Notes: generated by a model from the letters alone, not told the origin. A stretch of DNA of 64,000 bases from an uncultured Chitinophaga sp. (GCF_946479755.1 NZ_CAMLHC010000032.1:21105-85104), one strand, 5' to 3'. Numbered from the stretch's first letter, positions 17,472 through 27,251 are shown. Numbers and translations: made by a program.

Positions 17472-20444
17472 ATGGATTACTTTGAGACCCATGTCATGAA
17501 AAACGCGCAGGAGACAGGATATGTGGACCTGCAACGGAAAAGACTGGCTGTCCTGCCCCCGGGATATGAAGCCGCTGCCCGCCTGCCGTATGTGCATGTC
17601 GATGTAAGCGGCAACCGGGACCTGCAGCATGCCACCGTCATTAGTCAGTTGGCCGCAGTGCCCCACCTGCAGGCCCTGAGCATGGCTTCTTCCAACATGA
17701 AGGAACTGCCCGCCGGTATCGCCCGGTTGTCCGGCCTGCAATACCTCGATCTTTCCCATAATAAACTAAGGACGCTACCATCGTTTATCGCCGATCTACA
17801 GCAACTCAAGGTTCTAAAACTGGATAATAATAAGTTGTCCGGTCTGCCGCGTTTACCACAGCCATTGCCGCTGCTGGAAGAACTGCACCTCAGCGGAAAT
17901 ACGCTGGCTGAGCTGGCGGACAGCGACCTGTCAATATTCCCTGCCCTGAAGAAATTGTACCTCGGCGGAGGGCAGTTTGTACAACTGCCGGCAACCATCA
18001 CCCGCTTGCCTCACCTGGAAATACTGGTGCTCGACAACAATGGCTCCCTGAAGATAGCCGACAGTTGCCGGCTGCTGGCCGGCTGTGGCGCGTTAAGGTA
18101 TCTGTCGATGCAGCACTGCGACATTTCCGTTGCACCGGAAGGCCTCACTGAGCTGCAGCAAATCACCACTCTCGACCTGAGAAGGAACATGCTCCGGTCT
18201 ATTCCCCCCATGCCCAATCTCACCACCCTTGAGTGCGACTGGCCCCTACCGGCGCCCTTTTATTTCAATATGATAAAAGACCGGCCGGATATACGAACGC
18301 TCCAGCTCTTTAAAATACTCCCATACCAAGAAGACGGTGTCCGCACTTTGCCGGCCAATACAGGGGAACTTCAGTACCTGGAAGAGATCACCTTCGCGGA
18401 CCTGCAACGTATACCCGTGGCGGTGAACAAGCTCACGCAATTGAAGTCGCTGTCTTTTATCAACGGTGCATATGCCGCACTGCCCGACCTCTCCGGGTTA
18501 CAGGCCGTAGCGCATGTCCTGGTATCCGGTACCCGCTTCGCCGCCTTCCCGGAGTTCGTCTACCAGCTGCCAGCCCTTAAAACGTTGACAATAGAACGTT
18601 GCGATGTACGACCGGATTACGCCCGCATCGCCCAGCTGCCTGGCCTGGAAAAAATCACAACCGATGATATCACCGACGCAGACCTGCAACATTTTCTGCA
18701 GCCCGTACACGGACGTTACATCGATGTGATGATCACCGCTGCCACCTTACCGGACGCTTATTATGATCTCCCGTGTGTACAGGTGTTTGATCTTAACCAG
18801 TATGAAGCTATCGATATTCCTCACGCCTTGTCGATGTTGCAGCGTCTGCCCAACCTGCATACGCTGATATTCAATAAAGCGCGGCCATTGCCGGTGGCTG
18901 CCTGTATCCACTGGCTGCAACAGCTGCCCCGGCTGAAAGAAGTCACCCTTTACCTCGATGAGCAACAGTTGCCCGCGTCGCTGGCAGCGTTGCCGCACCT
19001 GGAACATATCCGCCTTTTCTGGAATGAACATTATCGGGGCATACCCGATCTGCCGCCGGCGGTGGCAAACACCCGTCCGGGGCAGCTGGTGCTGGAAGAT
19101 CATCCCTACACGAAGGCATATCTGCACGCTTTCGAAGCGCTGGAAGACCGGCAGATAACAGGAACGGCTGCACGGGAACTGGCTTTCTGCCTGCTGGCCC
19201 GGCGGTACGATGCACTGAAACAGCGGGTGCCCTGGCCCTTTACGCCGGAAGGACAACTGCCAGGGGCGCAGGTATACATCGCCGGGGAACCCACTCTATG
19301 TACCCGAAAGGAGCTGAAAGCTGTTTTGCAGCAACGTGGTGCTGTCATCGCCGGGGAAATAGCCGCTGCCTCCCACGTCTTTGTGGGACAGCATATCAGC
19401 GCTACTGCGGTGGTACAGCTGTCTGAGCGCCCTGTTCAGCTACTACTGGAAGATCACCTGAAAGCACAAACGCTAAAAGAAGAAGCTCCCTTCCTGGTGG
19501 AAGAAGAAGGGCAGGAGCTGGTCAGCCAGGTGACCCGGCTGCTGAATACGGAAAATAAACTGTTGCTCGCTTTGCAGATTATCCGCGGCGGCGGCGCCAA
19601 CCGGGTACTGATCAGTTACCTGGCAGCATTACATCTTTTTCACCGCAATGACGATATCGCCGCGGAAGCTAAAAGCCTGTTCAGAAAATTCGCATCCGCG
19701 GGCTTGCAACATCACATCGCCGTTACCTGGAGCGAGACTTTCCGTTACAAAAGAGAAGATCAGTTTGCCCCGTTGTACCTGCATCCGGAACTGGATACGT
19801 TCGCTTTCCTGCTGGCGTATATGCGGGCAAAAGGCGTGGAGGGATGGGGAAATCTCCAGCTGAAGCATATTCCCGATGCTGCCGTCACAGACAGTATCCG
19901 GGACATGGTGCCGGTGAACATGGTGTCTGTTGACAGCCCGGGCAATGCTGCCATTACAAAGCTGCTGGAAAAATTACCCCTCCTGCAGCAGCTGCTGAAC
20001 CTGGTCATAGAAGCCCCCATTACTGCACTGCCACCGGAAGTATGGAAGATACCCACCTTGCAGAATATCACGCTGCGGCTCAAAGGAAGCCCCGGGTTTA
20101 CGATTCCGCCACTGGAGCCGGACCAGCTAGCCTTCTCGCGGTTGTCGGTAGAAGGAGCGCCAATAGTACATCCCGAAAGATTGTCGGCCTTCCGGCAGCT
20201 GACAAAATGCATCCTCTCTGATTGTAGCCTGCCGAATGCGGATTTCCTCGGAGGCATGACACAACTGGAATTACTGGATATCTCCAATAACAACCTCGTT
20301 GCCCTCCCTGCCGGATTGCAGGCGTTTGACCAGTTGGAGACCCTGATAATTATGGGAAACGGCATCAGCGAAAAAGATGTGGACGCGCTGCAACTACCCA
20401 AACTCAGGACCCTGAATAATACTTCCTACAGCAAAAAATATTAA
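17472..20444 (+). CDS. Leucine-rich-repeat protein with BRCT domain, copy 1
   Basis: A 990-residue protein without a signal peptide, probably cytoplasmic. LRRs of the LxxLxLxxNxLxxLP type fill residues about 50-260 (LQYLDLSHNKLRTLPSFI) and continue less regularly to about 560. They are broken by a conserved insertion starting PFYFNMIKDRPD. Residues about 597-665 look like a BRCT domain of the DNA-ligase type: AQVYIAGEPTLCTRKELK, QQRGAVIAGEIAAASHVFVG and QLLLEDHLKAQ. A helical segment follows (RGGGANRVLISYLAALHLFH), then a terminal LRR block. The downstream gene is a paralog with the same architecture, 21 bp away. LRR plus BRCT in one bacterial protein is unusual. Function unknown; scaffold or signalling roles are guesses. 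Confidence 0.85.
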   Translation: MDYFETHVMKNAQETGYVDLQRKRLAVLPPGYEAAARLPYVHVDVSGNRDLQHATVISQLAAVPHLQALSMASSNMKELPAGIARLSGLQYLDLSHNKLRTLPSFIADLQQLKVLKLDNNKLSGLPRLPQPLPLLEELHLSGNTLAELADSDLSIFPALKKLYLGGGQFVQLPATITRLPHLEILVLDNNGSLKIADSCRLLAGCGALRYLSMQHCDISVAPEGLTELQQITTLDLRRNMLRSIPPMPNLTTLECDWPLPAPFYFNMIKDRPDIRTLQLFKILPYQEDGVRTLPANTGELQYLEEITFADLQRIPVAVNKLTQLKSLSFINGAYAALPDLSGLQAVAHVLVSGTRFAAFPEFVYQLPALKTLTIERCDVRPDYARIAQLPGLEKITTDDITDADLQHFLQPVHGRYIDVMITAATLPDAYYDLPCVQVFDLNQYEAIDIPHALSMLQRLPNLHTLIFNKARPLPVAACIHWLQQLPRLKEVTLYLDEQQLPASLAALPHLEHIRLFWNEHYRGIPDLPPAVANTRPGQLVLEDHPYTKAYLHAFEALEDRQITGTAARELAFCLLARRYDALKQRVPWPFTPEGQLPGAQVYIAGEPTLCTRKELKAVLQQRGAVIAGEIAAASHVFVGQHISATAVVQLSERPVQLLLEDHLKAQTLKEEAPFLVEEEGQELVSQVTRLLNTENKLLLALQIIRGGGANRVLISYLAALHLFHRNDDIAAEAKSLFRKFASAGLQHHIAVTWSETFRYKREDQFAPLYLHPELDTFAFLLAYMRAKGVEGWGNLQLKHIPDAAVTDSIRDMVPVNMVSVDSPGNAAITKLLEKLPLLQQLLNLVIEAPITALPPEVWKIPTLQNITLRLKGSPGFTIPPLEPDQLAFSRLSVEGAPIVHPERLSAFRQLTKCILSDCSLPNADFLGGMTQLELLDISNNNLVALPAGLQAFDQLETLIIMGNGISEKDVDALQLPKLRTLNNTSYSKKY

Positions 20445-20465
20445 ATCCCTTACCTGAAAAACGCT

Positions 20466-23400
20466 ATGGAACACAGACAGATGTATGCCGAACCCGGTAT
20501 TGTAGTACTCAATGATATCAAAGAAGCCAAAGACTGCCCGCATCCTAAAGTGCGCTTCGTCCTGCACAGCAAGCGCCTGAAGAAAATGCCGGACATCCTG
20601 GAGACAGCGCATATCCCGCATGTGCAGTTCGACCTCGGCTACAACGAGGCGCTGGACCATGCCTCCGCTATCTCCGCGCTGTCAGCGCTGCCGCAGCTCA
20701 AAGGCCTCGGCATGACCAAAACCAAAATGAGCGAACTCCCCGATAGCATTGGCCTGTTAACCGGGCTGGAAGCCCTCGAAATAACAGGTAACCAGCTGAA
20801 GGCGCTGCCGGACAGCTTGCAGTCGCTGAAAGCATTGCGTATCCTCAACCTGCGGACCAACCGGTTTACCACCTTCCCTAAAAATCTTTCCGGGCTGCCG
20901 ATGCTGGAAGAACTGAGCCTGCGGTTCAACGAAATAAAGACCCTGCCGAAAGAGATCGCCGCTTTGACATCCCTGCGGGTACTGGACCTTTCTTCTAACA
21001 GCATCGCTGTTTTGCCTCCGGCGATCAAAGAGCTGTCGCAGTTAAAAGAGCTGCATATAAAATATAATAAGCTCACCTTGCTGCCGGAGGAATTGGGCGA
21101 ACTGCAGGAACTGGAGGTAGTGGCGCTCAACGGCAATAAAGACCTGGACTTTGATCAGGCCTTCCGCGTACTGGCGAACTGTAAAAAGCTGAAACGCCTG
21201 CGGTTAAAAGGATGCCAGCTTCGCACCCTGCCGGAGTCCATTACGCTGCTGGAAAGCCTGGAATCCATTGATCTTTATGACAACTACTTCGACGAAGTAC
21301 CGGAGGTATTATTGCAGTTAAAGCAGCTGCGGGAAATCATCAGCTCCCGTCCATTGCCGATGCCGTTTTTCATCAATATGATAAAAGATGATCCTGCACA
21401 TACTTCTTTTAGCACCAGCAGCTTGTTGCCCTATGAAGTGAACGGGAAAAAGACCCTGCCGGAAAGTATTACAACGCTGCGGCATGTACACTCTTTGTCT
21501 CTCCATGACCTTGAAGTGTTGCCTGCATCCATCTCACAAATGACCTGGTTGCAGTCGCTGGACATACACGATGGCACTTTCGATAGCTGGCCGGACCTCT
21601 CCGGTCTGACGGCGCTGGAACGGTTGTCGCTATCGGGTGAAACATTCCCTCCATTACCGGGCGGTATATACCAGTTGCCGAATCTTCGTAAACTTACATT
21701 GTCAACCGTAGAAGGAGTGGACTATGCGCGGCTGGCACGGCTTCCCCGGCTGGAGCAGGTGTCAGTGCCGGCTATAACGGACGAGGATATACGGCAGTTG
21801 ATGCCGGCGCCCTGCCTTCGCCAGCTGTATTTGCCATACGATACTCCCGTGATCCCCGAAGCCTTTTTTGAGCTGCCCGGTATAGATGTATTCGATTTTG
21901 ATCACTACAGTAAAATCGATCCTGTTGTGATCAGGCCACAGCTGCAACGGTTGCCTGGCCTGAAAGCCATTCGTTTTGGCACCGCCAGGGGACAGTCATT
22001 TGACTGGTTCGTTCAATACCTGAAAGAGTTGCCGGCGATAAAAGAGGCAACTCTTTATGCAGATTCCCTTCAGTTACCGGAAGCACTGCTGGAGCTGTCC
22101 CACCTTGATACACTGAACATCCGTTTCACCAGCGAAGCGCTGTATGGCCCCGGATGGCAGGAGAAAAAACCGGAGATACCATTGGCGCTTGGCCGCGCCA
22201 AAAGAGGGCAGATCGTCCTGGAGGACCGGGGAGTGTTGAAACCTTATCGTGCCGCTTTTACACAACTGGCCACCATGGACATACAGGAGGGACTCCAACA
22301 GGAAGTGGCTTTTGGTCTGCTGGCACATCAGTACGATGCTTTGCACACACTGTTGCCTTATCCTTTTGATGCTGCCGGCAACATCACCGGTGCTAAAGTA
22401 TATGTAACCGGCACGCCTACACTGAGCGGTAAAAAATCACTGGCAGAGCTGTTGCAACACCGCGGCGCTGTGGTGACCAGGGAGCTGAAAGAAGCCACCC
22501 ATCTTTTTCTTGGACAGAATATACCGGCAGAGACGATGGGCCTGTTGTTTCAACAGGAATACCAATACATACTGGAAGACCATCTCAAGGCGCAGGAAAT
22601 TAAAGATGACACCCCTTTCCTGATGACGGAGGAGAATGAGGCACTAACGGAGCAGATTACACGCCTACTGGCAGATCAGCATACGAACAATATAGCCCTG
22701 ATCCTGGAAATGATTGAAGGTGGCGGCGCCGGCAAAAAGTTGCTGAGTTATCTCGCGGCTATTCACCTGTTTCACAAAGACACCGGTATCCGGAAAAAAT
22801 CCAGGGCGTTGTTTAAGAAATACGCATCGGCTACGTTGCAGCATCATATCAAAACGAACTGGAAAGACCGGTTCAAAGACCGGTCAGAAGACGATTTCCG
22901 GCCGCTGTACGTGCATCCGGAATTAGATGTATGCGCTTTTGTGTTGGCTGCTCACATAGCGAAAAGGGAAGAAAATCGTGGTTCCTACAGAGGAGAAAGC
23001 CTGGTACTGAGAGACATGCCGGCCAGCGATATCTCCGATGTGCTGGTACATTTTCAGCATGTTAGCTGGTTAAATCTTGATCTTGGCGATACAACTGACT
23101 TGCCGCGTCTGGTTGACTACCTGAGAGAACTCCCGCTGAAAGAATTGTACGTCCGCATTACCACAGATGAAATACCGGCGTCCCTCTTCACGCTTCCGGT
23201 GGATTTGCATGTCGGCTGCAGGCGTGAGGACGGCCTGACCATACCTGATCTCACTGGTAAAGAGATACGCCTTAAGAAATTCAGGATGGCATATGTACCG
23301 CTGAAACATGCAGAAAGGCTTGCAGCCTGCAGCGAGTTGACAGGGCTGGACCTGGAGTTTTGCGAGATTACCGACATGACTTTCATGACAGAAATGAAAA

Positions 23401-23570
23401 GCCTGGTGACTGCAGGGCTGAAAGGCAATCGTATCAGCCAGGTGCCTGCGGCTTTAAACCAGCTGCAGGCGCTGGAAAAGCTGCGGCTCGACTACAACCC
23501 GTTCCTTCCGGATGCTTTCGATTTTTCACAGCTTAAAAAACTAAAAGACCTCGTACTGCCAGGCGCATAA
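20466..23570 (+). CDS. Leucine-rich-repeat protein with BRCT domain, copy 2
   Basis: A 1034-residue paralog of the upstream gene, in the same operon and sharing every domain. A short charged N-terminus is followed by more regular LRRs at about 55-290 (LRVLDLSSNSIAVLPPAI). Then come the insertion PFFINMIKDDPAHT, a second LRR stretch, a BRCT-like domain at about 641-705 (AKVYVTGTPTLSGKKSLAEL, QHRGAVVTRELKEATHLFLG, YILEDHLKAQEI), a helical segment (EGGGAGKKLLSYLAAIHLFH), and a C-terminal LRR cap. The tandem arrangement suggests duplication followed by divergence, most marked in the LRR surfaces. The conserved Trp of typical BRCT domains is missing in both copies. The unit ends in a strong terminator. 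Confidence 0.85.
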   Translation: MEHRQMYAEPGIVVLNDIKEAKDCPHPKVRFVLHSKRLKKMPDILETAHIPHVQFDLGYNEALDHASAISALSALPQLKGLGMTKTKMSELPDSIGLLTGLEALEITGNQLKALPDSLQSLKALRILNLRTNRFTTFPKNLSGLPMLEELSLRFNEIKTLPKEIAALTSLRVLDLSSNSIAVLPPAIKELSQLKELHIKYNKLTLLPEELGELQELEVVALNGNKDLDFDQAFRVLANCKKLKRLRLKGCQLRTLPESITLLESLESIDLYDNYFDEVPEVLLQLKQLREIISSRPLPMPFFINMIKDDPAHTSFSTSSLLPYEVNGKKTLPESITTLRHVHSLSLHDLEVLPASISQMTWLQSLDIHDGTFDSWPDLSGLTALERLSLSGETFPPLPGGIYQLPNLRKLTLSTVEGVDYARLARLPRLEQVSVPAITDEDIRQLMPAPCLRQLYLPYDTPVIPEAFFELPGIDVFDFDHYSKIDPVVIRPQLQRLPGLKAIRFGTARGQSFDWFVQYLKELPAIKEATLYADSLQLPEALLELSHLDTLNIRFTSEALYGPGWQEKKPEIPLALGRAKRGQIVLEDRGVLKPYRAAFTQLATMDIQEGLQQEVAFGLLAHQYDALHTLLPYPFDAAGNITGAKVYVTGTPTLSGKKSLAELLQHRGAVVTRELKEATHLFLGQNIPAETMGLLFQQEYQYILEDHLKAQEIKDDTPFLMTEENEALTEQITRLLADQHTNNIALILEMIEGGGAGKKLLSYLAAIHLFHKDTGIRKKSRALFKKYASATLQHHIKTNWKDRFKDRSEDDFRPLYVHPELDVCAFVLAAHIAKREENRGSYRGESLVLRDMPASDISDVLVHFQHVSWLNLDLGDTTDLPRLVDYLRELPLKELYVRITTDEIPASLFTLPVDLHVGCRREDGLTIPDLTGKEIRLKKFRMAYVPLKHAERLAACSELTGLDLEFCEITDMTFMTEMKSLVTAGLKGNRISQVPAALNQLQALEKLRLDYNPFLPDAFDFSQLKKLKDLVLPGA

Positions 23571-23574
23571 ACAG

Positions 23575-23605
23575 AAAGAGCTGCCCCGCTAAGGGGCAGC
23601 TCTTT
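23575..23605. terminator. Terminator after the LRR-BRCT pair
   Basis: A perfect 13-bp stem, AAAGAGCTGCCCC with GGGGCAGCTCTTT, and a 5-nt loop, starting 5 bp after the stop codon. Confidence 0.85.
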
Positions 23606-23730
23606 AGTTCGGGCCACGCACAGTAACGAAGTACGCTCCTGTTTTGGTTTGAATTGGATATTTCCTTTATCTTCGCCGCGCAAATGTTTTTTAACCTTAA
23701 ACCATTTCCTAACTAAACAGTTATTTTTTT

Positions 23731-24528
23731 ATGTTTGTTTTTACTCGCTGTAGCATTGTTTGTGCTATCTCCCTTGCATTGGCATCTACTGCCAGCGCGC
23801 AGTTCAAGCTCAATTCCAAAACTATTGGCGCAGGTGTGAAAGCTGCAAAGGCAGTAACCCTGAGTGATGATGAAGTCATCAAATACACCAAAGAATATAT
23901 CCAGTGGATGGACGAGCACAATCCTGTAGCGCCTGCGGACGATCCGCTGGCACAGCGGCTGGCTAAGCTGACAGCCAACGCCACGAATTACCAGGGCATG
24001 AACCTGAACTTCAAAGTATACCTGGTAAGGGATATCAACGCCTTTGCCTGTGCGGATGGCAGCGTGCGGGTATGCGCCGGCCTGATGAAAGTAATGACAG
24101 ATGATGAAATAATGGGCGTTATCGGTCACGAGATCGGTCACGTAAAAAATAAAGACTCCAAAGACGCTTTTAAAACGGCGTTGATGACCTCTGCACTGAA
24201 AGACGGCGTGTCTTCCCAAGGTGGTGCTGCCGGTGCGCTGAGCGATTCTCAGCTGGGCGACCTGGGCGAAGCAGTAGCTAATTCTGCTTATTCCCGCGGC
24301 CAGGAAAGCCAGGCAGACAACTACGGTTATGAATTCCTGAAAGCTAATAAACTGAACCCATGGGGTATGTCCACCGCCTTTGAGAAGCTGTGGAAAGCAT
24401 CCCAGGAAGCTAATAGCGGGGAGAAGAAAAAGAAAGGCGCTCAGCTGTTCTCTTCCCATCCTGACACGGAAAAAAGGATGGTGACGATGGCCGAGAAAGC
24501 CACGAAAGACGGTTACAAAAAACCATAA
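23731..24528 (+). CDS. Secreted M48-family zinc metallopeptidase
   Basis: A 265-residue protein with a signal peptide ending TASAQ near residue 24. The zinc motif HEIGH sits in GVIGHEIGHVKNKDSKDAF, and the third ligand Glu is in SRGQESQADNYGYEFL, as in M48 (HtpX/Ste24/BepA-like) peptidases. No transmembrane segments follow, so this is the periplasmic BepA/YcaL-like kind rather than HtpX. Such proteins are known from outer-membrane quality control; the substrate here is unknown. It is a single-gene unit with a -7-like TATCTTCG upstream (near 23673) and its own terminator. Confidence 0.9.
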   Translation: MFVFTRCSIVCAISLALASTASAQFKLNSKTIGAGVKAAKAVTLSDDEVIKYTKEYIQWMDEHNPVAPADDPLAQRLAKLTANATNYQGMNLNFKVYLVRDINAFACADGSVRVCAGLMKVMTDDEIMGVIGHEIGHVKNKDSKDAFKTALMTSALKDGVSSQGGAAGALSDSQLGDLGEAVANSAYSRGQESQADNYGYEFLKANKLNPWGMSTAFEKLWKASQEANSGEKKKKGAQLFSSHPDTEKRMVTMAEKATKDGYKKP

Positions 24529-24540
24529 TCATCCGCGATG

Positions 24541-24590
24541 ATAAAATAACAAGGGAGATCACTTCGCAGTGGTCTCCCTTGTTATTTTAT
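24541..24590. terminator. Long bidirectional terminator hairpin between M48 and DUF5710 genes
   Basis: A 23-bp stem with one G-T wobble (left arm 24541-24563, loop TCGC, right arm 24568-24590), A-rich on one side and T-rich on the other. It can serve both convergent genes. Confidence 0.85.
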
Positions 24591-24596
24591 GAATTA

Positions 24597-25223
24597 TTAG
24601 CGGGCGGCAAATTCATTGATCAGCCGCACGTTATTATTTATATTGTAATCAGCGTCTATGTGTGGGGCGTATTTAAACGGAAAAGTCCGTAAGGTGATGG
24701 AAGCGGCTGTTGCTGCGTTGTCCGGATTAAACACACTGCCGGGGTCGGCAAAAAGAAGCGTGTCGTCAATATCCTTCCCGCAATGTTCGCAGTGGTTGCA
24801 CCAGTAGAAGCCGTCTGCGCTTCTGGCCGGTCCCTGCTTGTAATGCGGGTAATTGTCCCGGAAGAAATTGAACAGATGCGCGGAGATAACGGACGTCTGT
24901 TGAAAGAGGGTGAAAAAATCCAGTTCAAACCAGACCAATTCATCCCGCTCGTTCATGTCTTTTTCGTAGAAGAAATCACTGCCGATGGCGATCACCGGTG
25001 TGGACTGCTGACAATGCGGGCAGGCATGGCGCGCATGCGCAATAATCACCTCGTCCGACAGGATAATGGCGGTATCCTGGTCAGTGATCCATTTATCTAC
25101 CTCCATGATATGATCATAATTGATATCCGGCAGGTACCAGGTTTGCAGGTTGGCGTCCCACAAAGCCCCTTTTGACTTGGCTTCGGTTTCTTCCGCAGCA
25201 GGAACATTCAGTAGTAATGACAT
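24597..25223 (-). CDS. DUF5710-domain protein with zinc-finger-like Cys pairs
   Basis: A 208-residue soluble protein. Residues 1-45 match DUF5710, LLNVPAAEETEAKSKGALWD then QTWYLPD, a small domain often found in plasmid and DNA-metabolism proteins. Two Cys pairs, CPHCQQ near residue 70 and CNHCEHCGKD near 147, suggest a bound zinc. The rest is not recognised. It is monocistronic; the upstream side (25224-25324) holds nothing obvious. Confidence 0.75.
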   Translation of the reverse strand: MSLLLNVPAAEETEAKSKGALWDANLQTWYLPDINYDHIMEVDKWITDQDTAIILSDEVIIAHARHACPHCQQSTPVIAIGSDFFYEKDMNERDELVWFELDFFTLFQQTSVISAHLFNFFRDNYPHYKQGPARSADGFYWCNHCEHCGKDIDDTLLFADPGSVFNPDNAATAASITLRTFPFKYAPHIDADYNINNNVRLINEFAAR

Positions 25224-25324
25224 AATCTTGGAATGTGGTCACTGAATTTAACAAAAAAAGATCACTCCCGCCTGTTATTTTTTAGGGAGATGACCAGCTG
25301 TTTGTTTACCGCTGCTCCGGATGT

Positions 25325-25780
25325 TTAGTATTTATCGTCGTTGATTTCGATCCAATAGCCGTCCGGGTCCCGGAAATAGATCTGCTGTACGCCGTCCACC
25401 CTTTTATTGATGGTATTGGGTTTCCCCGGCCAGTCTTCGTAGGTAACGTGATGTTGCTCCAGTACGGAGATAAATTCCTTCATGGAAGGAACACTGAAGC
25501 AGAGATGGGTGTCTTTGGGATGCACTTCCGCTTTGGCGGCTCCGGAAATAATATGCAGCTGGCTGTGATCTCCTACTTTAAACCAGCTGTGGCGGCCGTC
25601 TTTAAAAGGTTCGTCCATCATTTCAAGGCCGATAACATCTCTGTAAAAGGCGGTGGCGCGCTCCAGGCTGACTACATAAATCGCGATATGGTTCAGCGAA
25701 GGGTATTTTTTGGTCTGTGCTTGCATGCTCGTGGAAAGTCCCATGATGGCAAAGAAAAGAATAACTATCGTCTGTTTCAT
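25325..25780 (-). CDS. Secreted VOC-family (glyoxalase/dioxygenase-like) protein
   Basis: A 151-residue protein with a signal peptide (IVILFFAIMGLSTSMQAQ) before a single VOC domain: LNHIAIYVVSLERATAFYRD, VIGLEMMD, HLCFSVPSM and FRDPDGYWIEI. The metal ligands expected for this fold (His in LNHIAI, His in THLCF, Glu in WIEIND) are present. Export of a VOC enzyme is uncommon but known in Bacteroidota. Substrate unknown. Confidence 0.85.
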   Translation of the reverse strand: MKQTIVILFFAIMGLSTSMQAQTKKYPSLNHIAIYVVSLERATAFYRDVIGLEMMDEPFKDGRHSWFKVGDHSQLHIISGAAKAEVHPKDTHLCFSVPSMKEFISVLEQHHVTYEDWPGKPNTINKRVDGVQQIYFRDPDGYWIEINDDKY

Positions 25781-25818
25781 ACAAACAAGATAAAAAAGAT
25801 TTTAGCATTTAGTGATTT

Positions 25819-25885
25819 GATTATTTAAAAAAAGCAGCGGAGACCACCTGGATAGTGCGATCTTCGCTGCTTTTTTTAAATAATC
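25819..25885 (-). terminator. Strong terminator for the gene at 25908-27002
   Basis: A stem of about 21 bp with AT-rich outer and GC-rich inner parts: GATTATTTAAAAAAAGCAGC pairs with its complement ending at about 25884. It lies 23 bp after the minus-strand stop codon at 25908 and ahead of the VOC gene promoter. Confidence 0.8.
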
Positions 25886-25907
25886 GAATGATTAAATACC
25901 TGGACAG

Positions 25908-27002
25908 TTAGTTGCTTTTAAAGGCAATAGACTGGATAATAACGTCCAGTTTCTTTAGTACGGGGAGGTCTGAACGGATGGTTTTATCTCCGGTAACCTG
26001 ATCGTATGTTTTAGGATCGCCGGTATTGTTCGCTTTGAGCTGGATGATCACATTTTTTCCTTCGAGGGCGCCGCCCTGCCAGTCGCTCACCAGTCCGCCG
26101 TTGGTCCATTCAAAGCCATTGATACGGAAAGGACGGCCGTTTACTTTGATCAGTTTGGCCAGCGGGTCGCCGGCTTTAATGCCGTAAGGCGATTTCCACT
26201 TGGAGGGGAAATGGGAGAAGGTGAGGATATTCCCGTTTTCGCCGTCAAACTGCACTTCCAGTTCGTCGTCGGTGTCGGGGTAGATCACGTAGGCTTCGCC
26301 CTCTTTGGTGCCGGCCAGGTCGATAGCGTCGCGCTGGGTAACGTTGTCTTTACCGAACATGTCTACCAGTTGTTCCGGGGTGCGTACCTGGAACAGGGGC
26401 TTCACCTCCCAGCTGCGTGTATCCGCCACAGGGGGAGCGGAGATGGCGGCTCCTTCCGTTGTGGTAGTGGTGGCGCCGGCCGCAGCTGCTTCACCGGTGG
26501 TGGTAGCTGTAGCGGTAGCGGTATTGTCCGCTACTGCGGTCATCTGGGCAACGGAAGCCGGAGCCTGTTTACCGGTCACCGGACCGGTATAGGTCTTCAG
26601 GAAGTCACTTTTATCCTCCAGCAGGGCCTTGGTATCGTTCTTATATTTATTGGCGGTATAGGTGGCCAACGGAAAAACGCTGTTGGTCTGCAGGTCCATG
26701 CCGCGCAGGTTGGCGATGAACCGCTGCCGGTTACAATCGCTGTACTGGTAGAGGTATTTCAGCGCCGCGTCCAGGGCAGGAAGGTCATTTTTCAGGTTGA
26801 ACATGGTGGAGTCGATGTCCAGCCCGCCGGCGCCGCTGCGGGTCAGCTGCTCCGCAATATAGCCGGTAATGGAGTCGTTCTTTAACGTATAGTGATGGGC
26901 CACCCGGTTGGAGAAGTCTGCTGCAACATTTTCCGACAGCTTGGTCTGTGCGCTTAACGCCAGCGGAAAAATCAGGACAACCAATATAAAAAGCCTTTTC
27001 AT
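25908..27002 (-). CDS. Unknown secreted protein with Thr/Ala-rich linker
   Basis: A 364-residue protein if started at the ATG at 27002, which gives a clean signal peptide (MKRLFILVVLIFPLALSAQ). The upstream in-frame ATG at 27056 would add 18 residues before it. The N-terminal domain (about 20-140) is helical, with NRQRFIANLRGMDLQTNS. A low-complexity Thr/Ala/Val stretch (about 155-190) follows. The C-terminal domain (about 195-364) contains ELEVQFDGENGNILTFSHF and GIKAGDPLAKLIKVNGRPFR. No enzymatic motif or known family is recognised. It is monocistronic, with a terminator downstream. Confidence 0.75.
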   Translation of the reverse strand: MKRLFILVVLIFPLALSAQTKLSENVAADFSNRVAHHYTLKNDSITGYIAEQLTRSGAGGLDIDSTMFNLKNDLPALDAALKYLYQYSDCNRQRFIANLRGMDLQTNSVFPLATYTANKYKNDTKALLEDKSDFLKTYTGPVTGKQAPASVAQMTAVADNTATATATTTGEAAAAGATTTTTEGAAISAPPVADTRSWEVKPLFQVRTPEQLVDMFGKDNVTQRDAIDLAGTKEGEAYVIYPDTDDELEVQFDGENGNILTFSHFPSKWKSPYGIKAGDPLAKLIKVNGRPFRINGFEWTNGGLVSDWQGGALEGKNVIIQLKANNTGDPKTYDQVTGDKTIRSDLPVLKKLDVIIQSIAFKSN

Positions 27003-27126
27003 GTGCGCGGTATTGAATGATAGTAATAGTGATAATGGTGACTGCTTGAGCATCACTAAATTATGTAATATTTGCCATTGTCGTCGAAAATACTACGGTG
27101 ACGGCCGGAATATCTTAAACGTACAG

Positions 27127-27143
27127 ATACTAAAATATAGTAT
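27127..27143. promoter_or_regulatory. Inverted repeat ATACTA-N5-TAGTAT between divergent genes
   Basis: A perfect 6-5-6 inverted repeat in the 249-bp region between the minus-strand gene starting at 27002 and the sigma gene at 27252. Its core CTAAAATATAG differs in one base from that of another 6-5-6 repeat at 55802-55818. It may be a regulator site; no start site was assigned. Confidence 0.35.
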
Positions 27144-27251
27144 TTTTAAATCCTGCAAAATCACCATCATCTGAAGCCGGAAAAAATCCACAAAATTTTT
27201 CCTCAGAACTATCTGCCAATTGCTTATTTTAGTCATCAAATCGAGAATCCA

